Made by a program: the position numbers and the translations under genes
Source: Cellvibrionales bacterium UBA2511
GTDB lineage: Bacteria > Pseudomonadota > Gammaproteobacteria > Pseudomonadales > Porticoccaceae
Length of the DNA: 31,676 nucleotides
Direction: 5' to 3'
NCBI GenBank assembly: GCA_002341315.1
Contig: DDNV01000086.1
Coordinates: 512 to 32,187 of the forward strand
Notes under the pieces: model-generated
What the model was told of the DNA's origin: nothing
Seen by the model: only the letters and a program-made list of their open reading frames with translations
Databases searched by the model: none
In this document: positions 24,094 to 31,676 of the stretch, in pieces
How the letters are laid out: each line of letters opens with the position of its first letter
Position numbering within the stretch: position 1 is the stretch's first letter

Positions 24094-27000
24094 TTACTCG
24101 CTCCTCGCGATCGGTTGCTGCCCCGCACTGAATTGCGCCCTGAGACGTTCACCCGTGATATAGATCGAGGGCACCAGCAGCAGAGTGACAAAAGTAGCCA
24201 ACAAAACGCCAAAAGCCAACGAAATTACCATGGGTATCAGGAATTGAGCCTGGGCACTGCGCTCAAACAGTATCGGTGTCAGGCCAAAAAACGTAGTCAG
24301 TGATGTCAGCACGATTGGCCGGAACCGGTCCCTGGCCCCCTGAACAACCGCATCCACTGCATGCCAGCCCTCTTTTTTCAGCTGGTTGATGCGATCAATC
24401 AGCACAAGATTATCATTGACCACCACCCCGGCGGCGGCCAGCACTCCCATCATTGAGGGCATGCTGATTTCCTTGCCGAACAACAGGTGGCCAATAATGG
24501 CTCCGGCAATACCAAACGGTACAGCGCTGAGCACAATAACCGGCTGCCAGTATGATCGGAACTCCACGGCGAGCAAGGTATAAATGGCCAATAGTGCCAG
24601 CGCCATCATCTGTAAAAAGCCTATTTCAAAGGCTTTCTGATCTTTCTGTGCACCGTCAATTTCCAGCGTTAATCCCGGGAACTTCTTCACCAGCTCGGAC
24701 CAGTGGTCCCGCATAAACACTGCCACGATCTCATCGGCAGAAGCGGCCCCACTAACCAGCTCACCTTCTATCTCGACCATTCGCTTGCGATCACGGCGCT
24801 TGATCTCGGTATACCCCGGCACAAACGCGATATCCGCCACAGCATTGAAAGGCAACTCACGACCATCATCCGTCCGGATACGCAACTCATCCAGTGACGA
24901 TACCCGGGCTCGCTCCGCTTCAGGATAACGAACCATGACTTTGACATCCTCCCGCTCCCGTGGAATGCGCTGAGCCTCGACACCATAAAATGCATTGCGC
25001 AACTGTCCGGCAATATCACTCAAACCGATTCCGAGCGTGTCCGCATTGTCTTTAAGACTGATTTCGATTTCTTTGCTCGCTGTACGAAACGAACTGGAGA
25101 CATTGAAGACCCCGGGGTAATCCAGCAGCAGGGACTCAATTTCCACCGAAGCCAAACGCAACTCATCAATCTGCTTGCCCCTGAGAAGCAAGTTGATCTC
25201 CTTGGGCCGCCCCATCAGGGTATATTCAACCCGGTAGTCCTCGACATTTTCAACAGCCCCGATATGTTTCTGCCAGAGCTCAGCCACGGCCTTTGACGAA
25301 ATCGAGCGGGTTTCGTTACTGGATAACTCCAGAACAACCGAGACGATGTTTTCCCGACTTTCGGCATAGTGGTTTTCAATGACCGAGCGCCCATCCTCGC
25401 CAATCAACAGAGGCTCCTGCTTTAACCCCTCTACGCCCCCTTCTATCTGTCGCATAACGGCCAGAGTGCGATCGAAACTGACACCTTCCCGCAGCTCGGC
25501 TGATGCCCGCAGGTACTCCCCCTCAACCACCGGGAAAAAAGCGACGCGCAACCAACCGGTAAAGAAAACCCCCAGTATGACAATCAGAACCCCCAGAAAC
25601 AGCGCCATGGTAATACCGCTGTGACGCAGGCAACTTTCCAGCACCGGCCGGAACTGATGATCCGCAAACTGCTTCATCGACCGGGAAGCCCCGCTTCTCG
25701 CTTTCTTCAACCATTTTGCAAACAGCCATGTAGCCTCTTTCTCGGGTTTCAGATGGCGCAGATGAGCCGGTAAAATCAGGAAGGACTCCAGCAGCGAAAA
25801 TGTCAGCGCAATAATCGCCACCTTGGGCATTTCTGCCATCAGTTTGCTGGAATCACCAGGTAACAGCAGCATCGGCACAAACACTATGATCGTGGTCAAA
25901 ACGGCAAAAGTGACCGGCTTTGAAACTGCCAGGGCCCCCAGCGAAGCACTGTCATTGCCGTTCAGGCCGCGTTCATGATGCGAGTAGATACTTTCACCCA
26001 CCACAATGGCGTCATCCACCACGATGCCGAGGATAAGCAGAAAAGCAAATAACGAGACAATATTGACGCTAATCCCCAGGTAGGGCATTAACCACAGAGT
26101 ACCCACGTAGGAAATACCTATTCCCGCCGCCACCCAAAAAGCCAGCGCCGGACGTAAAAACAGCACCAGCAGACCGAACACCAGCAATAACCCACCGAGT
26201 GCATTTTTTGACAGCAGATCAATTCGACTGCCCAGGTATACTGACAAATCGCGCCACACCACCAACTCGACGCCCGGCTGAAGACTCGGTAACTTCTCCG
26301 CGACATAAGCTCTGACGGCCTCCGAGGAAGCCACAACATCGGGATTGCGGGTATTGAAAAGGTTGATAAATACAGCGGGCTTGCCATTGAACATGGACAC
26401 CAGATCCTGCTCTGCAAAACCGTCGTTGATACGGGCAATATCACCCAACAGAACCTGTGTACCGTCGGTATCGCGCAAGACCACAATGCGTTCAAAATCT
26501 TCCCGCTGGTAGGCCTGCCCCCGGGTCTGCAGGACAATGTCCCCCGCTTGCTCGCGCACCTCACCGGCGGGCAAATTGACCGATGAACGCCGTATGGCGG
26601 CAACAACGTCCTCAAACGTCAGCTGGTAACGGCGCAGTGTTTCCTCGGCTATTTCCACAGCGACCTCTTCAGGCCGCGTGCCACCTATTTCCGCCAGAGT
26701 GACACCAGGTAACCCGATGACCTCATCGCGGATGGACTCGGCAAGTCGCTTGAGGTCATCTTCCGCCATCGGCCCTGCCAGAGCCAGGCTGAGAATCTGG
26801 GTTCTTGCCAACACCTCTTTGATCCGTGGTCGCTCGGAATCCACGGGGAGCGTATTAATGGCATCGACTCGGGATTTCACATCATTGAGCAACTTCTGGG
26901 TATCGTGACCGTCGGCCACTTCTATCTCAATCCGCCCCATACCCTGATAGGCAAACGAACGCAGCTCCTCGATACCATCCAGATCATGCACCTGCTCTTC

Positions 27001-27216
27001 GATGCGGATACAGATCTGCTCTTCAACCTCCCGCGGCCCGGCACCCGGGTAGGGCACCTCGACCTGAACTACGTCCCTCGGTATTTTCGGAAACATTTCC
27101 TTGTCGAGGTCAGGCAAACTGGTCAGGCCACCCACCAGTACCATCAACATCAACAAATTGGCCGCAATGGGATTGCTGACCCACCAATGAATCAACCCCC
27201 GACCTGACGTGCTCAT
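24094..27216 (-). CDS. RND-family efflux pump, inner-membrane permease
   Basis: A 1040-residue transporter of the AcrB/HAE-1-like superfamily. One hydrophobic helix near residues 18-34 (PIAANLLMLMVLVGGLT) precedes a large periplasmic loop; a helix bundle follows at about 340-480; a second periplasmic loop and a second bundle near the C terminus complete the internal duplication. The proton-relay pair D401-D402 lies in GIVVDDAIVVGES (398-409), as in AcrB-type pumps. The sequence (SNPIAANLLM, PGAGPREVEEQICIRIEEQV) is closer to the broad, often uncharacterised family than to a named drug pump, so the substrate is unknown. The gene starts within the adaptor's stop (4-base ATGA overlap). No outer-membrane factor gene is present, so a TolC-like channel would come from elsewhere. 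Confidence 0.92.
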   Translation of the reverse strand: MSTSGRGLIHWWVSNPIAANLLMLMVLVGGLTSLPDLDKEMFPKIPRDVVQVEVPYPGAGPREVEEQICIRIEEQVHDLDGIEELRSFAYQGMGRIEIEVADGHDTQKLLNDVKSRVDAINTLPVDSERPRIKEVLARTQILSLALAGPMAEDDLKRLAESIRDEVIGLPGVTLAEIGGTRPEEVAVEIAEETLRRYQLTFEDVVAAIRRSSVNLPAGEVREQAGDIVLQTRGQAYQREDFERIVVLRDTDGTQVLLGDIARINDGFAEQDLVSMFNGKPAVFINLFNTRNPDVVASSEAVRAYVAEKLPSLQPGVELVVWRDLSVYLGSRIDLLSKNALGGLLLVFGLLVLFLRPALAFWVAAGIGISYVGTLWLMPYLGISVNIVSLFAFLLILGIVVDDAIVVGESIYSHHERGLNGNDSASLGALAVSKPVTFAVLTTIIVFVPMLLLPGDSSKLMAEMPKVAIIALTFSLLESFLILPAHLRHLKPEKEATWLFAKWLKKARSGASRSMKQFADHQFRPVLESCLRHSGITMALFLGVLIVILGVFFTGWLRVAFFPVVEGEYLRASAELREGVSFDRTLAVMRQIEGGVEGLKQEPLLIGEDGRSVIENHYAESRENIVSVVLELSSNETRSISSKAVAELWQKHIGAVENVEDYRVEYTLMGRPKEINLLLRGKQIDELRLASVEIESLLLDYPGVFNVSSSFRTASKEIEISLKDNADTLGIGLSDIAGQLRNAFYGVEAQRIPREREDVKVMVRYPEAERARVSSLDELRIRTDDGRELPFNAVADIAFVPGYTEIKRRDRKRMVEIEGELVSGAASADEIVAVFMRDHWSELVKKFPGLTLEIDGAQKDQKAFEIGFLQMMALALLAIYTLLAVEFRSYWQPVIVLSAVPFGIAGAIIGHLLFGKEISMPSMMGVLAAAGVVVNDNLVLIDRINQLKKEGWHAVDAVVQGARDRFRPIVLTSLTTFFGLTPILFERSAQAQFLIPMVISLAFGVLLATFVTLLLVPSIYITGERLRAQFSAGQQPIARSE

Positions 27217-28367
27217 GGGAGGTCCGGCGCCGACACAAGCACTGGAGACACCTTCATCCCTTCCACGATATAACCCGGCCTCTCCAGCAGGATCAGCTGC
27301 CCCTCCGGTATACCCGTGATCAACAGGCTTTCCTCCAGTACCTGCAGTACCCGAACAGAGCCTGTACGCAACCGGTTTTCCTCATCCAGCACGAGCAGTT
27401 GATCTTTCTCATACAGGGCCTGGCGAGGCACACGAACCACTGCATCAAAGGAGCGGCCCGCCACCTCCGCATTGACAAACAGACCCGCCACCAGAGGTGG
27501 CGAATACTGATAGGGATTGGTTACCTCAACAATCCCGTAAATGACCCGACTTCGCGTATCAACCGTGGCATCTGTCCGCACCAGCAGGCCCGGCCAGTTG
27601 GCCTGTTGCCCGTTAAACCTCGCCGACAGGGTCACCTGAAGCGGGCTGTCGGCTTCGGGCCGGAGCGGCAGGTTCAAGCGCGACGCCTGACTCGCCGTTA
27701 ATGGCAGGCGTACCTCCATGGTATGTGTCGCGAAAATCTCTGCCACCTGCATGCCGGAACCCACATACTGTCCGCGGTTCACCTGTGTCTGGCGTATCAG
27801 ACCATCAAAGGGTGCAACAATCGTCGTACGCTCCAGATTGATACGGGCCTGCTCGAGATCCGCCCTGGCCCCGGCCAGGGCAGCTTCTGCCGCCTTTAAC
27901 TGTGGCTCGCGCAGAAACAATGCGTTGCCTTCTCTATTACCCAAATCCCGCCACTCTCGCTTTGCCTGCCTGGCTTGTCCGCGCTCCATGGCAAGGGTTT
28001 TCTCCGCCTCGGCAACCCGTGATGATGCCCGGATGACTTCGATATCGTAGTCTCTGGCATCCAGTTGCAACAGCACTTCGCCTTCACTGAAAAAACCACC
28101 ATCGACAAAATTTGGTGAAACAGACAGCACCTGTCCGGCAACCTGGGCAGCCAGCGACACTTCAACCTTGGGCTGAACCGTGCCCTGGGTCAGCACACTG
28201 ACCTGGCGGCGCGCCGGAATGGCTGTCATAGCGGAAATTTCCGGCGGCACCGGTTCCACCCGGGGCTGCTGAATGGGCTCGGGCCTGATACCGGCCAGTA
28301 CAACCACCACCAGAATGGCCACCAGCACAATCACCAGGGGAACAAGCGCTCTTTTTAATCGACCCAT
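27213..28367 (-). CDS. RND efflux periplasmic adaptor (membrane fusion protein)
   Basis: A 384-residue HlyD/AcrA-type adaptor. A single N-terminal helix (about 7-26, VPLVIVLVAILVVVVLAGI) anchors it, and there is no lipobox cysteine. The lipoyl/barrel-sandwich half reads GTVQPKVEVSLAAQVAGQVLSV, a coiled-coil hairpin covers about 110-180 (SRVAEAEKTLAMERGQARQAKREW and LKAAEAALAGARADLEQARINLERT), and the second lipoyl half is APFDGLIRQTQVNRGQYV. Beta-barrel and membrane-proximal parts follow. It bridges the pump and an outer-membrane channel. It is first in the operon and divergent from the LpxH-like gene with 221 bases between the start codons; no local regulator gene is seen. Confidence 0.92.
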   Translation of the reverse strand: MGRLKRALVPLVIVLVAILVVVVLAGIRPEPIQQPRVEPVPPEISAMTAIPARRQVSVLTQGTVQPKVEVSLAAQVAGQVLSVSPNFVDGGFFSEGEVLLQLDARDYDIEVIRASSRVAEAEKTLAMERGQARQAKREWRDLGNREGNALFLREPQLKAAEAALAGARADLEQARINLERTTIVAPFDGLIRQTQVNRGQYVGSGMQVAEIFATHTMEVRLPLTASQASRLNLPLRPEADSPLQVTLSARFNGQQANWPGLLVRTDATVDTRSRVIYGIVEVTNPYQYSPPLVAGLFVNAEVAGRSFDAVVRVPRQALYEKDQLLVLDEENRLRTGSVRVLQVLEESLLITGIPEGQLILLERPGYIVEGMKVSPVLVSAPDLP

Positions 28368-28588
28368 GGTCTATTGATCATCCTTCAAATCGGGGAAAGT
28401 GACATTATCACAGGATCGCGTGATATCCCGGCCCTTGCAGCAATCAAACTGACGGTAATCTGCAAAAAATACGAATCTCACCTCAAAACAGTTGCTGTCA
28501 TCAAAGCTTCTTCAATATGCCATGCCCCCGTCATCTGAGGCCACTAAGTTTCCAACAAAGCTCTGTAATTAAAACTGTGAGGCCAGCT

Positions 28589-29395
28589 ATGCACTATAAC
28601 GCCATATGGCTATCGGATATTCACCTGGGCTACCGGGACTGCAAGGCAAATTTCTTGCTGGACTTCCTCAATAAAACCCACACCAACCGGCTCTACCTGG
28701 TAGGCGATGTGGTCGATTTGTGGGCCATGAAACGCTCTTTTCTCTGGCCCCCCAGTCACCACGAGGTGTTGCGCAAAATCATCGATCTGGCAAATAACGG
28801 CACCCGGGTGATTTATATACCGGGCAATCACGATGATCTGATGAGAGAAGTGGCTGGCACCGTGCTGCTCAACATCGAGATACACCAGCAATTTGTCCAC
28901 ACCACCCACGAAGGCAAAAAATTACTCTTGCTGCACGGTGATGAGTTCGATCATGCCGTGCTGTGCAACCGGTTTGCGCGCCTGGCGGGGGACGCCGGCT
29001 ACAGCCTGCTGCTACATTTTAACCGCTGGAGCAACATATTGAGACGCTGGTGGGGGCTGCCCTACTGGTCGCTCGCTCAGTACGTGAAAAACCGGGTCAG
29101 AAATGCCCGTGCGGCCATCATCGCTTTTGAAGAAGCAGCGGCCAAAGAAGCCGCTCGTCAGGAAGCAGACGGTATTGTCTGCGGGCACATCCACCAACCG
29201 GAAATCCGAACGATCGATGGGATTCTCTATTGCAATGATGGCGATTGGGTGGAGAGCTGCACGGCATTGGTCGAACATCGTCAGGGCAAACTCGAGCTGC
29301 TTCACTGGGGTGACCTGCAACAGGCAATCAAGTGCGATCAGGCAGCCAATGACAGTACGATCAGTGCCCCGTATTCGCTACCGAGGCTCTCCTGA
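28589..29395 (+). CDS. LpxH-like metallophosphoesterase (UDP-2,3-diacylglucosamine diphosphatase family)
   Basis: A 268-residue calcineurin-type phosphoesterase with a full set of metal ligands: D10 and H12 in LSDIHLGY, D40 in LVGDVVDLW, N80 and H81 in PGNHDD, H116 in LLHGDEFDH, and H200 and H202 in CGHIHQPE. The family (COG2908) includes LpxH, which removes UMP from UDP-2,3-diacylglucosamine in lipid A synthesis. This one is longer than E. coli LpxH (240), reads DIHLGYRD where LpxH usually reads DLHLxxxRP, and has a tryptophan-rich middle (NRWSNILRRWWGLPYW). It may therefore be a paralogue with another substrate. I chose the ATG at 28589 because TGAGG lies 6 bases upstream; an in-frame ATG at 28517 would add 24 unconserved residues. 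Confidence 0.82.
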   Translation: MHYNAIWLSDIHLGYRDCKANFLLDFLNKTHTNRLYLVGDVVDLWAMKRSFLWPPSHHEVLRKIIDLANNGTRVIYIPGNHDDLMREVAGTVLLNIEIHQQFVHTTHEGKKLLLLHGDEFDHAVLCNRFARLAGDAGYSLLLHFNRWSNILRRWWGLPYWSLAQYVKNRVRNARAAIIAFEEAAAKEAARQEADGIVCGHIHQPEIRTIDGILYCNDGDWVESCTALVEHRQGKLELLHWGDLQQAIKCDQAANDSTISAPYSLPRLS

Positions 29396-29422
29396 AGAAA
29401 CAGCCAACAGCCTCAGGGACAA

Positions 29423-30814
29423 TCAGGTCACTGCTTGCGCCAACGTATTGTGCGCGCCTACCACTGCAGTGTGACTATTGACCCCTGCGACACCCGTCCG
29501 CCCCATTGTCAGATAATCAAAACCGGCTTCGGCAACCCGCCTGGGATCAAACAGGTTGCGACCATCGACAATCAAAAGTCGATTCATTTTCTCGGCAAGC
29601 GCTGCAAAGTCAGGTGCCCAGAAGTGTTTCCATTCTGTACAGATCACCAATCCATCAGCACCCTTCGCCGCAGACTCTTTGGTGCCTGCCAGCACCAGAT
29701 CGTCGCGATCGCCGTAGATGCGCTGACACTCCTCCATGGCACGCGGGTCGTATGCCTGTACCAGGGCGCCATGCTGCCAGAGAGACTCCAATAGCACCCT
29801 GCTCGGGGCCTCGCGCATATCATCAGTTCTAGGCTTGAATGCCAACCCCCACACGGCAATGGTTTTCCCCTTCAGGTCACCCTTAAAGTAATGATAGAGC
29901 TTCTCAAACAACCTCTGTTTCTGCTGGCTGTTCACCTGCTGTACAGCCGACAACAGGGATGTTTGGTAACCCACTTTTTCAGCCGTCACCTGCAGGGCAC
30001 GGACATCCTTTGGAAAACAGGAGCCCCCGTAACCACAACCAGGGTAAATAAAATGGTAACCAATACGGGGGTCCGCACCAATGCCCAGACGAACTTTTTC
30101 GATATCGGCACCCAGGTATTCGGCAAGATTCGCTATCTCATTGATAAAACTGATTTTGGTGGCCAGCATCGCATTTGCTGCGTATTTGGTCAGTTCCGCT
30201 GAGCGGACGTCCATGACCATTAATTTTTCATGATTTCGGTTAAACGGTGCATAAAGCTCCCGCATAATACCGGTGGCCCGTTCGGAACCAGTGCCAAGTA
30301 CAATCCGGTCCGGCCTCATAAAATCACCGATGGCTGCACCTTCTTTCAGAAACTCGGGGTTTGACACCACGTCAAAGGGTATATCGAGCGCACGATGATG
30401 GAGCTTCTTTTCAATCAGGGCCCTCACTTCATCGGCTGTGCCCACGGGCACCGTGGATTTATTAACAATCACGGCAGAGTCCTGCAGATACTGGCCAATG
30501 GTGTCTGCCACTGACAGGACATGTCGGGTATCCGCCTCACCATCTTCATCACAGGGCGTGCCCACGGCGATAAAAATCACTTCGCCATGGGTAACGGCTT
30601 CGGCGACGTCGGTCGTAAACACCAACGATCCCTCCCGCTGCGTTTCTACCAGATAGTCCTCCAGACCGGGTTCAAAAATAGGGGCTATCCCTCGACGCAA
30701 CGCATTTATTTTCAGTGCATCATGATCAATGCAAGAAACCTGATGGCCAACATGGGCAAGACACACACTGGTCACCAGTCCCACATAGCCTCCACCAAAT
30801 ACTGTCACTCTCAT
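29423..30814 (-). CDS. ugd: UDP-glucose 6-dehydrogenase
   Basis: A 463-residue NAD-dependent enzyme that oxidises UDP-glucose twice to UDP-glucuronate, a precursor for exopolysaccharide or lipopolysaccharide sugars. It has the N-terminal Rossmann motif VTVFGGGYVGLV, VGTPCDEDGEAD, NKSTVPVGT, SNPEFLKEGAAIGDF, the catalytic Lys in NAMLATKISFINEI, and the nucleophile C266 in GYGGSCFPKD. The second NAD/sugar domain shows WGLAFKPRTDDMREAPS. I favour the ATG at 30814 (MRVTVFGGG), where the homologous proteins begin; an ATG five codons upstream (30829) is also possible, and neither has a strong ribosome-binding site. It is convergent with the LpxH-like gene (27 bases). No sugar-polymer cluster is adjacent within the window. 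Confidence 0.93.
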   Translation of the reverse strand: MRVTVFGGGYVGLVTSVCLAHVGHQVSCIDHDALKINALRRGIAPIFEPGLEDYLVETQREGSLVFTTDVAEAVTHGEVIFIAVGTPCDEDGEADTRHVLSVADTIGQYLQDSAVIVNKSTVPVGTADEVRALIEKKLHHRALDIPFDVVSNPEFLKEGAAIGDFMRPDRIVLGTGSERATGIMRELYAPFNRNHEKLMVMDVRSAELTKYAANAMLATKISFINEIANLAEYLGADIEKVRLGIGADPRIGYHFIYPGCGYGGSCFPKDVRALQVTAEKVGYQTSLLSAVQQVNSQQKQRLFEKLYHYFKGDLKGKTIAVWGLAFKPRTDDMREAPSRVLLESLWQHGALVQAYDPRAMEECQRIYGDRDDLVLAGTKESAAKGADGLVICTEWKHFWAPDFAALAEKMNRLLIVDGRNLFDPRRVAEAGFDYLTMGRTGVAGVNSHTAVVGAHNTLAQAVT

Positions 30815-30915
30815 TCCACTCACACTCATCCTGTCATTTGAGTGGATTCATGGTGTGACTGTGGCATGACAGCCTTATGGCACTTTTTTAGGGATTTTGT
30901 GACAGCCCATGGACT

Positions 30916-30943
30916 CTTGCAATGGCGGCAATTCAGTTACACT
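30916..30943 (+). promoter_or_regulatory. Candidate sigma-70 promoter for gshA
   Basis: CTTGCA (30916-30921) and TACACT (30938-30943) are separated by 16 bases. TACACT is an acceptable -10 hexamer, while the -35 matches only partly. Initiation near 30950 would give a leader of about 90 bases before the gshA TTG codon. Confidence 0.35.
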
Positions 30944-31042
30944 TAACCAGCCGGAAATCATCCACGTTCAACCCTTTGCTCTGCAGGGTGCTACTTGCCC
31001 GGGAAGACAAGAACACGATTTTTGCCTGATAAGGAATTTAAC

Positions 31043-31676
31043 TTGCCGCTACTAAAAAACCGTTTGGCCCTACTGACTGACGCGTCCGGGGATCAGCTCC
31101 TGACCGGGATGGTCAGAGGTATTGAGAAGGAGAGCCTGCGGGTGACACCAGCCGGCAAACTGGCACAGACTCCCCACCCATTGGCATTGGGGTCTGCGTT
31201 GACCCACCCGAAAATCACCACAGATTACTCGGAGGCGTTACTGGAATTCATTACCCCGCCTTCCAGGGATGCCGATCTGGTGCTGCAAACTCTGGAGGAT
31301 ATCCACCGCTTCACTTACCACAGGATTGGCGATGAATTGCTCTGGGCCAGCAGTATGCCCTGCCAGCTCAGTGGCGACAGTGATATCCCGGTAGGCTATT
31401 ACGGCACCTCCAATATCGGCAAGATGAAAAGTGTTTACCGGGTTGGCCTGGGCCACCGCTATGGCCGACTGATGCAAACGATTGCCGGTATCCACTACAA
31501 TTTTTCAGCCCCGGATTCACTCTGGGAGATGTTGCGCAAGGCAGAAAACCCCGACCAGTCGCTACAGGATTTTAAAACTGAAAACTACTTTGCCCTGATT
31601 CGCAATTTCCGCCGCTACTTCTGGTTGTTACTCTATTTGTTCGGTGCGTCGCCCGGGGTTTGCCGCAGCTTTGTCA
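31043..31676 (+). CDS. gshA: Glutamate-cysteine ligase, N-terminal part
   Basis: The first 211 codons of the ATP-dependent enzyme joining glutamate and cysteine, the first step of glutathione synthesis; the gene runs off the right edge. The reading frame shows GIEKESLRV (E. coli-type GshA signature), TPHPLALGSALTHP, ITTDYSEALLEFITP, WASSMPCQL, YGTSNIGKMKSVYRVGLGHRYG, IAGIHYNFS and NYFALIRNFRRYFWLLLYLFGASP. It is of the gammaproteobacterial class. The likely start is the TTG at 31043-31045: AAGGAA lies about 6 bases upstream, and the protein then begins LPLLKNRLALL, aligning with the usual N terminus. A non-ATG start may lower expression. Confidence 0.93.
   Translation, partial: MPLLKNRLALLTDASGDQLLTGMVRGIEKESLRVTPAGKLAQTPHPLALGSALTHPKITTDYSEALLEFITPPSRDADLVLQTLEDIHRFTYHRIGDELLWASSMPCQLSGDSDIPVGYYGTSNIGKMKSVYRVGLGHRYGRLMQTIAGIHYNFSAPDSLWEMLRKAENPDQSLQDFKTENYFALIRNFRRYFWLLLYLFGASPGVCRSFV

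Noticed and set aside
28420..28450. Possible dyad GGATCGCGTGATATCC in the adaptor/LpxH spacer
   Set aside because: Only four bases pair exactly at the ends, and no local regulator gene supports an operator.
1..31676. CRISPR arrays, insertion sequences, tRNA/rRNA genes, integrase genes
   Set aside because: I saw no spaced direct repeats, transposase or integrase motifs, terminal inverted repeats or tRNA-like cloverleaf sequence while reading; a covariance-model scan could still find small RNAs.

Overview
The window looks like chromosomal DNA of a Gram-negative gammaproteobacterium. The E. coli/Pseudomonas-type housekeeping genes (serA, epd, pgk, tkt, metK, secB, gshA), the tkt-epd-pgk-fba order and an ArsR-methyltransferase (SahR-type) regulator ahead of metK-ahcY-metF all point to the Pseudomonas/Cellvibrio/marine-gamma side. 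The exact genus cannot be fixed by eye. Coding density is high, and I see no RNA genes, insertion sequences, phage genes or CRISPR array.

Layout. (1) 1-3018: the 5' end of a fumarylacetoacetate-hydrolase-family gene, then an FAD-dependent D-2-hydroxyacid (probably D-2-hydroxyglutarate) dehydrogenase, divergent from serA. This pair fits a serine-synthesis couple in which SerA makes D-2-hydroxyglutarate and the flavoenzyme removes it. (2) 3085-9735, minus strand: tkt-epd-pgk-fba, a central-carbon operon, followed closely by a small membrane protein (DUF2798-like) and an overlapping alpha/beta hydrolase. (3) 9829-15095, plus strand: a perfect 14-bp-arm inverted repeat (candidate SahR operator) in the tkt/sahR divergent region, then sahR-metK-ahcY-metF-rsmE, an S-adenosylmethionine cycle operon ending in an SAM-dependent rRNA methyltransferase. 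(4) 15163-15698: a lone secB with its own terminator. (5) 15932-23539: a complete acetone carboxylase system. The acxA-acxB-acxC genes are read leftward from a consensus sigma-54 promoter and end in a strong terminator; the divergent sigma-54 activator gene acxR lies beyond a 468-base regulatory gap. (6) 23620-28367: an RND efflux operon (adaptor, pump, DUF2721-like membrane protein) with 4-base and 3-base junctions. (7) 28589-31676: an LpxH-like metallophosphoesterase, a UDP-glucose dehydrogenase, and the start of gshA from a TTG codon.

How it works together. Acetone carboxylase would turn acetone plus bicarbonate into acetoacetate using ATP. Its control region shows the classic enhancer layout: activator gene, inverted repeats, a near-match IHF site, then a -24/-12 promoter. 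The SAM-cycle operon is probably repressed or derepressed according to S-adenosylhomocysteine, and its operator may also affect the divergent tkt operon. No element of the window is clearly an unknown system. The most promising second looks are the acx enhancer region, the acxB-acxC intercistronic UUCG hairpin, the shared SahR operator, and the DUF2721 protein coupled to an RND pump.
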